From Bradyrhizobium viridifuturi (GTDB lineage: Bacteria; Pseudomonadota; Alphaproteobacteria; Rhizobiales; Xanthobacteraceae), in assembly GCF_001238275.1 (NCBI RefSeq), contig NZ_LGTB01000041.1, forward strand, positions 1 to 64,000: 64,000 nucleotides of DNA, written 5' to 3'. The position numbers and the translations under genes were made by a program. The notes below the pieces were generated by a model. That model saw only the letters and a list, made by a program, of their open reading frames with translations, ran no database searches and had not been told where the DNA came from. Below, piece after piece: positions 1 through 7,971 of the stretch; the stretch's first letter is position 1, and each line of letters starts with the position of its first letter.

Positions 1-100
1 GGTGGGGTGCTCTCTCCGCGAGTCACGCCGTGGAGAGCGCCCCACCCGCCGCGCTCTGACGAGCGCGTCGGCCTCCCCCGCAAGCGGGAGAGGCGGAGTT
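1..100. repeat. Intergenic palindromic repeat (GC-rich, type D)
   Basis: An imperfect stem fills the first 47 bases: GGTGGGG and GCTCTC on the left pair with GAGAGC and CCCCACC on the right. A second short stem, CCCGC-AA-GCGGG, lies at 77-88. The make-up (CTCTCC, GGGAGAGG) resembles the elements at about 23.7 and 26.6 kb. It lies just past the stop of the first gene and could act as a 3' stem, but it has no T-run. Confidence 0.55.
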
Positions 101-123
101 CGCGGTTAGTTAGGCGCGACCCC

Positions 124-1197
124 TCACACGTTCGACCCATGGATCGCGTCGATCACCGCATCCGTCACTTCCTTGGTCGTCGCCTTGCCGCCGACGTCGG
201 GCGTCAGCACGCCGGCCGCGCAGACCTTCTCGACTGCGGTCATCAGGCGCGCCGCGGCGTCCTTCTCGCCGAGATGCTCCAGCATCTGCGCGCCGGTCCA
301 GAAGGTCGCGACCGGATTGGCGATGCCCTTGCCGGTGATGTCGAAGGCCGAGCCGTGGATCGGCTCGAACATCGAGGGGAAGCGGCGCTGCGGGTCGATG
401 TTGCCGGTCGGTGCCACGCCGAGGCTGCCGGCGAGGGCGCCGGCGAGATCCGACAGGATATCGGCGTGCAGATTGGTCGCGACGATGGTGTCGAGGCTCT
501 TCGGATGGAGTGTCATCCGCACCGTCATGGCATCGACCAGCATCTTGTCCCAGGTGACGTCGGGGAAGTCCTGCGCCACTTCGGCCGCGATTTCGTCCCA
601 CATCACCATGCCGTGGCGCTGCGCGTTCGACTTGGTCACCACGGTGAGGAATTTGCGCGGCCGCGACTGCGCGAGCTGGAATGCATAGCGCATGATCCGC
701 GTCACGCCGACCCGGGTGAAGACCGCGACTTCGGTGCCGACCTCTTCCGGCAGGCCCTTGTGGGCGCGGCCGCCCATCCCGGCATATTCGCCCTCCGAGT
801 TCTCGCGCACGATCACCCAGTCGAGATCGCCGACGCCGACATTGCGCAGCGGCGAGGCGACGCCAGGCAGGATCTTGGTCGGCCGCACATTGGCGTACTG
901 GTCAAAGCCCTGGCAGATCGGCAGGCGAAGGCCCCACAGCGTGATGTGGTCGGGCACGTCGGGCGCGCCGACCGCGCCGAAATAGATTGCGTCAAATTTC
1001 CTGAGCTCGGCGAGGCCATCGGCCGGCATCATCACGCCGTGCTTCTTGTAATAGTCCGAACCCCAGTCGAAGGTCTTGACGTTGAAGCTGATGTCGCCGG
1101 AGCGCTTGGCCAGCGCCTCCAGCACGCGGACGCCCGCCGAGATCACTTCGGGGCCGATGCCGTCGGCTGGAATGGCGGCGATGGAATGGGTACGCAT
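124..1197 (-). CDS. ttuC: Tartrate dehydrogenase/decarboxylase-like (isocitrate/isopropylmalate dehydrogenase family)
   Basis: This 357-residue protein belongs to the NAD-dependent beta-decarboxylating dehydrogenases. Visible family marks are the N-terminal IPADGIGPEV (residues 9-18), RENSEGEYAG (131-140), the DILSDLAGALAGSLG substrate/metal region and the EPIHGSA motif near the cofactor site. Tartrate dehydrogenases (TtuC) oxidise or decarboxylate L-tartrate, meso-tartrate and D-malate, and length and motifs fit that subgroup better than LeuB. The start has GGAG about eight bases upstream. It lies 18 bases after an ACS-family transporter gene, which suggests uptake and oxidation of a small hydroxy-dicarboxylate. 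A divergent LysR gene probably controls both. The true substrate (tartrate or malate) cannot be read from sequence alone. Confidence 0.82.
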   Translation of the reverse strand: MRTHSIAAIPADGIGPEVISAGVRVLEALAKRSGDISFNVKTFDWGSDYYKKHGVMMPADGLAELRKFDAIYFGAVGAPDVPDHITLWGLRLPICQGFDQYANVRPTKILPGVASPLRNVGVGDLDWVIVRENSEGEYAGMGGRAHKGLPEEVGTEVAVFTRVGVTRIMRYAFQLAQSRPRKFLTVVTKSNAQRHGMVMWDEIAAEVAQDFPDVTWDKMLVDAMTVRMTLHPKSLDTIVATNLHADILSDLAGALAGSLGVAPTGNIDPQRRFPSMFEPIHGSAFDITGKGIANPVATFWTGAQMLEHLGEKDAAARLMTAVEKVCAAGVLTPDVGGKATTKEVTDAVIDAIHGSNV

Positions 1198-1215
1198 GGG
1201 TTGTCTCCGGATGGG

Positions 1216-2529
1216 TTAGCGGGTTCGCAGGGGATCGGGTTGCGGTTCGGCCGCGGCCGGCGCGCCTTGCGCGCGCGACAGCAGCAAGGTGAGCACGGCA
1301 GAGAGCACCAGCAGGCCGGCGACGAAATAGAGGCCGCCGTCAAAGCTGCCGGTGCGTTCCTTGATCCAGCCGATCATCGCCGGGCCAACGAAGCCGCCGA
1401 GATTGCCGATCGAATTGATGGTGGCGATGCCGGCCGCGGCGGCCGAGCCCGACAGGAACATGGTCGGCATGCTCCACAGCGGCGGCTTCGAGGAGGAAAT
1501 GCCGATATTGACCAGCGTAAGCGCGGCTATCACGGCAACGAGCCCGGTCCACAATCCGGCAAGCGCCAATCCCGCCGCGGCCATCAGGCAGGCCAGCACC
1601 ACGTGCCAGGTGCGCTCGCCGGTGCGGTCGGAATGCCGCGCCCACAGCACCATCGCGACCACGGCGATGGTTGCCGGCACCGCGTTGAGGAAGCCGACCT
1701 GGATCGACGACAGGCCGAACGCCTTGATGATCTGCGGCGCCCACACACCGAGCGTGTAGAGCCCGGCCGAAGTGCCGAAATAGACCAGCGCCAGCGCCAG
1801 CACGCGCGGATCGGCAAGCCCGCGCCAGATGCTGTGGCTCGCGGTCGCGGCCTTGCCGTCAGTCTCGGCCTTCATGGTCTTGACCAGCCAGGCGCGCTCG
1901 TCGTCGGCCAGCCATTTCGCCTGCTCCGGCCGGTCGGTGAGGAAGCCCAGCACCACGAAGCCGAGCAGCACGGCGGGCACGGCCTCAAGCACGAACAGCC
2001 ATTGCCAGCCCTTGAAGCCGAGCATTCCGTCCATCTCCAGTAGCGCGCCGGAGACAGGCGAGCCGAGCACGGTCGAGAGCGGCGCCGCAGCCATGAACAG
2101 CGCGGTGACGGCCGCGCGCTGCCGCGCCGGGAACCAGTAGGAGAGGTAGAGGATGATCCCGGGGAAGAAGCCGGCTTCGGCGGCGCCGAGCAGGAAGCGC
2201 AGCACGTAGAAGCTGGTCGCGCCCTGCACCAGCGCCATCGCCGCCGACACGATACCCCAGGTGATCATCACCCGCGCGATCCAGATCCGCGCGCCGACCT
2301 TGTGCAGGATAATGTTGGAGGGCACCTCGAACAGGAAGTAGCCCCAGAAGAAGATACCGGCGCCGAAGCCATAGACCGTCGGCGACAGCCCGATGTCCTT
2401 GTTCATGGTCAGCGAAGCGAAGCCGATATTGACGCGGTCGATGAAGGCCACGAAGTACAGCAGCATGATGAACGGCACGATGCGCAGTGAGATCTTGCGC
2501 AACACGCGCGTGCCAAGCTGGCTTTCCAT
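1216..2529 (-). CDS. MFS transporter, anion:cation symporter (ACS) family
   Basis: A 437-residue, 12-helix major facilitator. Typical ACS-family features are IDRVNIGFA in helix 1, the LLGAAEAGFFPG segment in helix 4 followed by YWFPARQRA, and a long hydrophilic central loop before the second six-helix bundle. ACS members import organic anions such as tartrate, galactonate, 4-hydroxyphenylacetate and phthalate. The gene comes first in a two-gene unit with the ttuC-like dehydrogenase, so import of tartrate or a related hydroxy-acid is the natural inference. GGGGAAG lies just before the ATG. It is transcribed away from the LysR gene, from a shared 166-bp control region. Confidence 0.85.
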   Translation of the reverse strand: MESQLGTRVLRKISLRIVPFIMLLYFVAFIDRVNIGFASLTMNKDIGLSPTVYGFGAGIFFWGYFLFEVPSNIILHKVGARIWIARVMITWGIVSAAMALVQGATSFYVLRFLLGAAEAGFFPGIILYLSYWFPARQRAAVTALFMAAAPLSTVLGSPVSGALLEMDGMLGFKGWQWLFVLEAVPAVLLGFVVLGFLTDRPEQAKWLADDERAWLVKTMKAETDGKAATASHSIWRGLADPRVLALALVYFGTSAGLYTLGVWAPQIIKAFGLSSIQVGFLNAVPATIAVVAMVLWARHSDRTGERTWHVVLACLMAAAGLALAGLWTGLVAVIAALTLVNIGISSSKPPLWSMPTMFLSGSAAAAGIATINSIGNLGGFVGPAMIGWIKERTGSFDGGLYFVAGLLVLSAVLTLLLSRAQGAPAAAEPQPDPLRTR

Positions 2530-2695
2530 GGGCTTCCCCGGAGTTCGTCTTGTTGTTGGGACGGCGCGTGTCGCCGCACCACCGGGAAGCCTAGAAGGCC
2601 GCGCCCTTCCGGTTCAATCCGTGTGGGTTTATACAAAAAAATGATATAATCGCCGCAGCCGTCAAGCGGCGGATGAGAACGCACAGGAACACCTC
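2530..2695. promoter_or_regulatory. Divergent control region between transporter/ttuC and LysR genes
   Basis: An A/T-rich island at about 2628-2650 stands out in GC-rich DNA. It has a TATAAT at 2645-2650 facing the LysR gene and an ATAC-N7-GATAT arrangement that could serve as a LysR-type (T-N11-A) operator. I see no clean -35 for this -10 at normal spacing, so the promoter call is tentative. A LysR gene divergent from its target operon is the standard layout for autoregulated activators. Confidence 0.4.
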
Positions 2696-3613
2696 TTGGA
2701 ACTGCACCAGCTTCGCTGCTTCGTGGCGGCTGCCGAGGAACTGCATTTCGGCCGCGCCGCGCAACGTCTGCAGATGATGCCGTCGGCGCTGGGCCGTCAC
2801 ATCAAGCTGCTGGAAGAGGATCTCGGGGTGCGGTTGTTCGCACGGACCACGCGTGCGGTGTCGCTGACCGAGGACGGTGCAACGTTGCTGCGCGAGGCAC
2901 GCGCACTGCTCGGCCGCGCCGAGGCGATCGAGGATGGCTTTCGCCGCCGGCTGCGCAAGCCGCAGGCGCGGCGCTTCCGGATCGGCGCGATCGACAGCGC
3001 CGCGGCCGGCCTGCTGCCGCCGCTGCTGCGCGACGTCCGTGCCATCCATCCCGACGTTGCCGTGCAACTGCTCGAGGAGAAGACGATCCGGCTGCTGCCG
3101 AAGCTATTGTCCGGTGCGCTCGATCTCGCGTTCGTGCGCCCGCCGGAGCGGCCCGACCGCCGCATCGAGTTTTTTCCTCTGCTGCAGGAGACCGCCGTGG
3201 TGGCGCTATCGCACACGCATGCGCTGGCGCGGCGCAAGCAAATCGTGTTGCCCGATATCGCCGATCAGCCCCTGATCGTGCCGGAGCGCCGCTCGCGGCC
3301 GCACAGCCACGATCTCACGACAAAGCTGTTCGACGAGGCCGGGCTGACGCCGCGCATCCAGGAGATCGCCGACGAGAAGCAGACCATCGTCAACATGGTC
3401 GCGGCAAGGCTCGGGGTCGCCATCGTGCCGCGCTGGACCGCGCGGATGGCGATCCCGGGCGTGCGTTTCGTTCCCCTGAGACTCAAGCGCGGAAGCGCCG
3501 CCGGCCGCCTGCCGCTCGCCGCCGCCTGGCTGAAAGGCTCCCGCGATCCGGTCCGCGACCAGGTGATCGCGGTGCTGGATGCAAGGTTGAAGAGTTACGC
3601 GCGAGACGCCTGA
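2696..3613 (+). CDS. LysR-family transcriptional regulator
   Basis: A 305-residue LysR protein. Residues 1-60 hold the winged helix-turn-helix (ELHQLRCFVAAAEELHFGRA, then LGRHIKLLEEDLGVRLFART), followed by the co-inducer-binding domain. The start is TTG with AGGAAC about six bases upstream, and it gives the canonical MELHQLR N-terminus. It is divergent from the transporter/ttuC pair and most likely activates it in response to the transported acid. GC-rich codon use matches the neighbours. Confidence 0.88.
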   Translation: MELHQLRCFVAAAEELHFGRAAQRLQMMPSALGRHIKLLEEDLGVRLFARTTRAVSLTEDGATLLREARALLGRAEAIEDGFRRRLRKPQARRFRIGAIDSAAAGLLPPLLRDVRAIHPDVAVQLLEEKTIRLLPKLLSGALDLAFVRPPERPDRRIEFFPLLQETAVVALSHTHALARRKQIVLPDIADQPLIVPERRSRPHSHDLTTKLFDEAGLTPRIQEIADEKQTIVNMVAARLGVAIVPRWTARMAIPGVRFVPLRLKRGSAAGRLPLAAAWLKGSRDPVRDQVIAVLDARLKSYARDA

Positions 3614-3695
3614 AGTGGAACCGAACCTGGTGACGTCTCGCCTGCACAAAGACTCGCAGGGCCTGCTCGGATACCTGCGAACGGACGAGACCGCC

Positions 3696-3869
3696 ATGGA
3701 TGCCTGGACGAAATCCCTGCTTGGCGCGACGGTGGTCGCGATCGTCGGCTATTTCGCCATCGTCTATGGCGGCTGTGCGCTGGATCCAGGATGCCATCTG
3801 CGCACCTGCTACGGGCATCGCGCTTGCGGTGTGATCTATGACAAGACCAATGCCGCGTCGGCGCATTGA
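3696..3869 (+). CDS. Small membrane protein of unknown function
   Basis: A 57-residue open frame starting at an ATG. It has a single hydrophobic helix (about residues 9-25, LGATVVAIVGYFAIVYGG) and a short cysteine-containing tail (CALDPGCHLRTCYGHRACG, four cysteines). The cysteine spacing could support disulfides or metal binding outside the membrane. An in-frame upstream ATG at 3615 would add 27 residues of poor coding appearance and would begin almost at the LysR stop. I do not recognise the family. It ends 16 bp from the convergent exporter gene. Confidence 0.5.
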   Translation: MDAWTKSLLGATVVAIVGYFAIVYGGCALDPGCHLRTCYGHRACGVIYDKTNAASAH

Positions 3870-3885
3870 CGCGGCGGTTGGTCCC

Positions 3886-5283
3886 CTAACGCTCCCGGCG
3901 TTCTGACGCCCCGGTTTCCGGTGCAGGATAGAGGGCAGCCGCTGCGATCGCGCCGGCGACCGCGCCAATGGCCGCGAGGACGAATGGAGCCGCAAACGCC
4001 GATGCCACCTCCGTTGTCACGAGCATCGCCCCCAGCGCGGCGATGCTGATGGCAAAACCGGCCTGGCGGACGATCATTGTCATCGCGGAGGTCATGCCGG
4101 CCTGCGCCGGCGGCGCGAGCGCCAGCGCGACGCTCCCCAGTTGCGGGTTCGCCAGCGCCGCCCCAACGCCGATCGTCAGCATGCCGGCGACCGTTGCGAT
4201 GCCGCGCATCGCTGTTTCGGCGGACAACGCCGCGATCACCAGCAACACATCTCCGGAAGCGATGATGCCGAAGGCGGCCATGAAGAAACGCCGCCAGCCC
4301 CATTGGGTGACGAAGCGGCCACCCAGCAGCGGGACCAGCAGCATCGGCAATGTCGCCGCGAGCAAGGCCATGCCGGCCACTTCCATGCTGACATGCAGGC
4401 CCGTGCTCAGGAACAGCGGCAGATAGACCAACACCGCCCAGTAGCCGAACTGAATCGAAGTCAAGGACGCGCCGACCCCGATCATCGGCGCGGCCGCGAA
4501 CACGCGCGGGTCGAGCACCGGATTGCGGCTGCGCCACTGCTGCCGGACGAATGCGAATGCTGCCGCTGCGCTCGCGATCAGGCCGGCCGCCCTGACGGTC
4601 GGCGGCGCGTCGTGCCTCAACAGCGCGTCGATCGCGAGACCCAGCGACAGTGTCAGCAGCGCGATACCCCAGGGATCGAGCGGGCGTCCGCCGGGCTCGC
4701 GCGTCTCCGTGACGACCCGAGGCACAGCGAAGGCCAGCGTCAGGCAAAAAGGGATGTTGGCATAGAAGATCCAGCGCCAGCCGAACCAGGCGGCAAGCAA
4801 TCCACCCAGCGTAGGGCCCAGAGCCATGGCAACGCCCGAGATCGTCCCAATGGTGGCGAAGGCTTGCGCCCGCCGATGCTGGTGCGGGAATGCGCCGGCG
4901 ACCAGCGCGAGCGCGCCTGTACCCAGGAAGGCGGCACCCACGCCTTGCAGCGCACGTGCCGTGAGCAGCAACGGACCGCTCGTCGCCGCGCCGCAGCCGA
5001 TCGAGGCCAGCAGAAACACGATGTTGCCGCCAAGCATCGCGCGGCGGCGGCCGAAGCGATCCGCAAGCGCGCCTGATGCCAGCAGCGCGCCGGTGAAGGC
5101 AAGGCTGTAGGCGTCGATGACCCAGGCGGAGCCGGCGACGGCAAATCCGAGATCGCCGGCAATGCCCGGCATGGCGACCACGACCGCGGTCACATCGAAC
5201 AGGATCAGGAATGCGCCAAGGCCGAGAACGAAGGTGGTCAGGTTCGATCGCTCGCGGGCGACCTCGGTCGAGCGATCGTGCAT
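3886..5283 (-). CDS. MFS multidrug-type exporter, DHA2 (14-helix) family
   Basis: A major facilitator of 465 residues from the chosen start. Helix 1 carries FDVTAVVVAMPGIAGDL, helix 2 WVIDAYSLAF, the 2/3 loop GALADRFGRRR (motif A), helix 4 RALQGVGAAFLGTGAL, and helix 5 a GPTLGG motif (motif C, typical of antiporters). These mark proton-driven drug:H+ antiporters related to EmrB. The ATG at 5281-5283 is preceded by GGGAGG nine bases upstream. An in-frame start 42 codons earlier adds a hydrophilic, non-family extension and is rejected. Substrate unknown. It is convergent with the small membrane protein gene. Confidence 0.8.
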   Translation of the reverse strand: MHDRSTEVARERSNLTTFVLGLGAFLILFDVTAVVVAMPGIAGDLGFAVAGSAWVIDAYSLAFTGALLASGALADRFGRRRAMLGGNIVFLLASIGCGAATSGPLLLTARALQGVGAAFLGTGALALVAGAFPHQHRRAQAFATIGTISGVAMALGPTLGGLLAAWFGWRWIFYANIPFCLTLAFAVPRVVTETREPGGRPLDPWGIALLTLSLGLAIDALLRHDAPPTVRAAGLIASAAAAFAFVRQQWRSRNPVLDPRVFAAAPMIGVGASLTSIQFGYWAVLVYLPLFLSTGLHVSMEVAGMALLAATLPMLLVPLLGGRFVTQWGWRRFFMAAFGIIASGDVLLVIAALSAETAMRGIATVAGMLTIGVGAALANPQLGSVALALAPPAQAGMTSAMTMIVRQAGFAISIAALGAMLVTTEVASAFAAPFVLAAIGAVAGAIAAAALYPAPETGASERRER

Positions 5284-5515
5284 GTCACGCTGCCTCCCAA
5301 TCCCTGCCCGGGGTTGCACCCGCACGAGGTCTGCGTACGCCCGTCCTGCTGCCAGCATGGTGTCAGCAGGGCCGGCTGCCTGAACCTGTTTGCGATCGGG
5401 GCGCACCAACTTGCAAAGCGAGTGTCATATTGGCCTGCTAGTTGCGCCTTGCCCTTGCGCATCCTGCGCCGGAAGTCGCCCGACGCTTCGCAGGCATTTT
5501 TTGACCGGAGGGATC

Positions 5516-5824
5516 ATGCTCCGCATCGTCACGTGTCTGACGCTTTTGATTTCCCTTCATGCGGCCGCGGCCCAAGACAGGGCGCCGGGCGCCCCACCGC
5601 AACCCTATCTTGGCGGCTCCACAACGCCGCCGACTGATTTGCCGTCCGGGATCGGCAGTTATTGCATCTACGATAACCTCATCTACTCGATTGGCTCGCC
5701 CATCTGCGTCGGCAAGACGAGCTACGTCTGTGCTCCTGCGACAAACGAAGCGGAGCTCAATCAGCGGGCGTATTGGTCAGCAAGACCAGCTGACCCAAAA
5801 CTGACCGCGCCGGTGTGCCAGTAG
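5516..5824 (+). CDS. Small secreted cysteine-containing protein
   Basis: This is a 102-residue protein. Its signal peptide (LRIVTCLTLLISLHAAAA, predicted cut near residue 18) is followed by a Pro/Gly-rich linker and a compact region with four cysteines (SYCIYDN, SPICVG, SYVCAP and the C-terminal VCQ), so two periplasmic disulfides are likely. GGAGGG lies three bases before the ATG. I do not recognise the family. It stands alone between the exporter and the repeat block upstream of the zinc operon. Confidence 0.65.
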   Translation: MLRIVTCLTLLISLHAAAAQDRAPGAPPQPYLGGSTTPPTDLPSGIGSYCIYDNLIYSIGSPICVGKTSYVCAPATNEAELNQRAYWSARPADPKLTAPVCQ

Positions 5825-5851
5825 CACGCGAAGCTGCATCCTCATCCTCAC

Positions 5852-5998
5852 GTGTCATCGCCCGGCTCGGCCGGCGATCCAGTACGCGGCGGCCGAAAGC
5901 CAGGACCCATTACCCGCATTGTTGCTCGGCGGCTGGGGCCGCTGTCCCGCTCATCACCGACGGCGGTGGTTATGGGTCCTGGCTTTCGCCAGGACGAC
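5852..5998. repeat. Composite intergenic palindromic repeat (types A and B)
   Basis: Two repeat types are joined here. The first part (TCATCGCCCGG..GGCGATCCAGTACGC) is a half copy of the type seen at 31.2 and 50.9 kb. The second is an inverted pair whose outer arms are CGAAAGCCAGGACCCAT on the left and ATGGGTCCTGGCTTTCG on the right. The right arm itself folds as GTCCTGGC-TTTC-GCCAGGAC (5976-5995). The same hairpin with compensating changes recurs at 51079-51098, so it is a dispersed element rather than chance. Confidence 0.75.
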
Positions 5999-6117
5999 GT
6001 TGGAGAGCTGTATATGGCCCACCGGCGGTTCCTCCGGGTGGATCCGGTGCCGGCGCAGCTCAAATCTCCCCGGTTTTGCGGATCGGCCATGAGTTCCCTG
6101 TCGGTAGACTCGCGTTA

Positions 6118-6132
6118 TGTTATAATATAACA
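6118..6132. promoter_or_regulatory. Zur box (zinc-uptake operator)
   Basis: TGTTATA-A-TATAACA is a perfect 7-1-7 palindrome centred on 6125, nine bases before the ATG of the zinc operon's first gene. It matches the alphaproteobacterial Zur operator pattern. Zinc-loaded Zur would sit on or beside the promoter and shut the whole operon. I see no second copy elsewhere in the window, including before the GTPase gene, so the six genes are likely controlled from here. Confidence 0.88.
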
Positions 6133-6140
6133 GTCTGTCC

Positions 6141-6335
6141 ATGGCGCATACGCACACCCACGACCACCACCATCACGGCCACGCCCATCCCCATGGGCAC
6201 AGCCATGGCCCGGCCGCGCATCCGGCCCAGACCGCGCACTGGTCGATCCTGCGGATGCCCGTGCCGGCCCGGCTGCTCGCCGCCCTCGCGGTCTCTGCCG
6301 GCCTGTGGGCCGTGGTCTGGCTGGCGATGAGGTGA
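6141..6335 (+). CDS. His-rich single-helix membrane miniprotein, first gene of zinc operon
   Basis: A 64-residue protein in two parts. Residues 1-33 hold 14 histidines (AHTHTHDHHHHGHAHPHGH), and one hydrophobic helix follows at about 44-62 (LLAALAVSAGLWAVVWLA). It starts right behind the Zur box, and its stop overlaps the GTG start of the ATPase gene by four bases (GTGA), so the two are translationally coupled. The His tail plausibly binds Zn(II) at the inner membrane, cytosolic if the positive residues just before the helix obey the positive-inside rule. A role as zinc buffer or gate for the importer is inference. I know no characterised counterpart. Confidence 0.8.
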   Translation: MAHTHTHDHHHHGHAHPHGHSHGPAAHPAQTAHWSILRMPVPARLLAALAVSAGLWAVVWLAMR

Positions 6336-7096
6336 AACCCGTGGCTGCTCTTGTCACCTTCCGCGACGTCACCCTCGGCTATGACCGCCACCCGGCGGTG
6401 CACCATCTCAACGGCACCGTCGAGGCGGGCGCGCTGCTGGCCGTGATCGGACCGAACGGCGCCGGCAAGTCGACGCTGCTGCGCGGCATTGCCGGCGTGC
6501 TCAAGCCGCTGTCGGGGGTGATCGATCTCGACGGGCTCGAGCACCGCGACATTGCCTATCTGCCGCAATCCGCCGACATCGACCGGACGTTTCCGATCTC
6601 GGTGTTCGATTTTGTCGGCACCGGGCTGTGGCGCTCGACCGGCTTCTTGGGCGGTATCGGCAAGGCCGCGCGCGGCAAGATTTTGGCGGCGCTCGCCGCG
6701 GTCGGCCTCAACGGCTTCGAGAACCGGCCGATCGGCACGCTGTCCGGCGGCCAGATGCAGCGCATGCTGTTCGCGCGCGTGCTGCTGCAGGACGCCCGCC
6801 TGATCGTGCTCGACGAACCGTTCAACGCCATCGATGCCAAGACCACCGCCGATCTGCTTGATCTGGTGAAGCGCTGGAACGGCGAGGGCCGCACCGTGCT
6901 GGCGGCGCTGCACGACCTCGACATGGTGCGCAACAACTTCCCGGAAACGCTGCTCCTGGCGCGCGGCCCGGTGGAATGGGGCCCGACCGCGCAGACGTTG
7001 ACGGCTGACAATCTGACGGTCGCGATGCGGATGTGCGAGGCCTTCGACGACAGTGCCGCGGCCTGCGCCGCCGACCCGCGCTCGAGGGCTGCCTGA
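6332..7096 (+). CDS. znuC: Zinc ABC transporter, ATP-binding protein
   Basis: This metal-type ABC ATPase has a Walker A GPNGAGKST, a Q-loop near LPQSADID, the LSGGQ signature followed by MQRMLFARVLL, Walker B LIVLDEPFNAID and a switch histidine (AALHDLD). From the GTG at 6332 it has 254 residues; a second in-frame GTG at 6341 is also possible. It powers the permease encoded next, five bases downstream. The FPISVFDFVGTG segment after the Q-loop is usual for Zn/Mn importers. The Zur box assigns zinc rather than manganese. Confidence 0.92.
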   Translation: MKPVAALVTFRDVTLGYDRHPAVHHLNGTVEAGALLAVIGPNGAGKSTLLRGIAGVLKPLSGVIDLDGLEHRDIAYLPQSADIDRTFPISVFDFVGTGLWRSTGFLGGIGKAARGKILAALAAVGLNGFENRPIGTLSGGQMQRMLFARVLLQDARLIVLDEPFNAIDAKTTADLLDLVKRWNGEGRTVLAALHDLDMVRNNFPETLLLARGPVEWGPTAQTLTADNLTVAMRMCEAFDDSAAACAADPRSRAA

Positions 7097-7101
7097 CGCC
7101 G

Positions 7102-7971
7102 ATGCTGACAGACGCGCTGATCACGCCCTTTACCGAATTCGAGTTCATGCGCCGCGCGCTGGCGGCCGTGATCGCGCTGTCGCTCGGCGGCGCACCGATC
7201 GGCGTATTCCTGATGCTGCGGCGGATGAGCCTGGTCGGCGACGCCATGGCGCATGCGATCCTGCCGGGCGCCGCGATCGGCTTCCTGATCTCAGGGCTCA
7301 ATCTGTTCGCGATGACGACCGGCGGCCTGATCGCGGGCTTCACCGTCGCGCTGCTCGCGGGCCTCGTCGCCCGCACCACCGAGCTGAAGGAAGACGCCTC
7401 GCTCGCGACCTTCTATCTGGTCTCGCTCGCGCTCGGCGTCACCATCGTCTCGATCAAGGGCACCAATATCGACCTGCTGCACGTGCTGTTCGGTAATATT
7501 CTGGCGATGGACGACCAGACGCTGCTGGTGATCGCGTTCAATGCCACGCTCACGCTGCTGGTGCTCGCGGTGATCTATCGGCCGCTGGTGATCGAATGCG
7601 TCGATCCGGTGTTCCTGCGCACCGTGAGCCGGGCCGGCGCGCCGGCGCATCTCGCCTTCCTCGCGCTGGTCGTGGTCAACCTCGTCAACGGTTTCCACGC
7701 GCTCGGCACGCTGCTCGGCGTCGGGCTGATGATCCTGCCCGCGGGCATCGCGCGGTTCTGGTCGCGCGACATCACCACCATGATCTGCATCGCCGTCGCG
7801 AGCGCGATGCTGTCGGGCTATGCCGGCCTGGTGCTGTCCTATCAGACCCGGATTCCCTCCGGTCCCGCGATCATCCTGATTGCCGCGGGGCTCTATATCG
7901 TGTCGCTGCTGTTCGGCAATGTCAGCGGCCTGGTGCGGCAGCTGTTTCCTGGTCGCCATCTCGAGGCATGA
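7102..7971 (+). CDS. znuB: Zinc ABC transporter, permease
   Basis: A 289-residue ABC-3 family permease with about eight or nine helices. It opens with LTDALITPFTEFEFMRRAL, where Phe-Met-Arg-Arg-Ala is characteristic of the family's first helix, and continues with RRMSLVGDAMAHAILPGAA, the family's conserved Ser/Gly/Asp-His segment. Its stop overlaps the binding-protein start (ATGA). Upstream in-frame starts lie inside znuC and give non-family sequence. It forms a dimer that carries the metal across the inner membrane. Confidence 0.92.
   Translation: MLTDALITPFTEFEFMRRALAAVIALSLGGAPIGVFLMLRRMSLVGDAMAHAILPGAAIGFLISGLNLFAMTTGGLIAGFTVALLAGLVARTTELKEDASLATFYLVSLALGVTIVSIKGTNIDLLHVLFGNILAMDDQTLLVIAFNATLTLLVLAVIYRPLVIECVDPVFLRTVSRAGAPAHLAFLALVVVNLVNGFHALGTLLGVGLMILPAGIARFWSRDITTMICIAVASAMLSGYAGLVLSYQTRIPSGPAIILIAAGLYIVSLLFGNVSGLVRQLFPGRHLEA

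Noticed and set aside
7..2043. A 678-codon open frame on the plus strand
   Set aside because: Antisense to ttuC and the ACS transporter. It is Arg/His/Gly-rich, as expected from complementary GC3-rich codons, and has no domain likeness.
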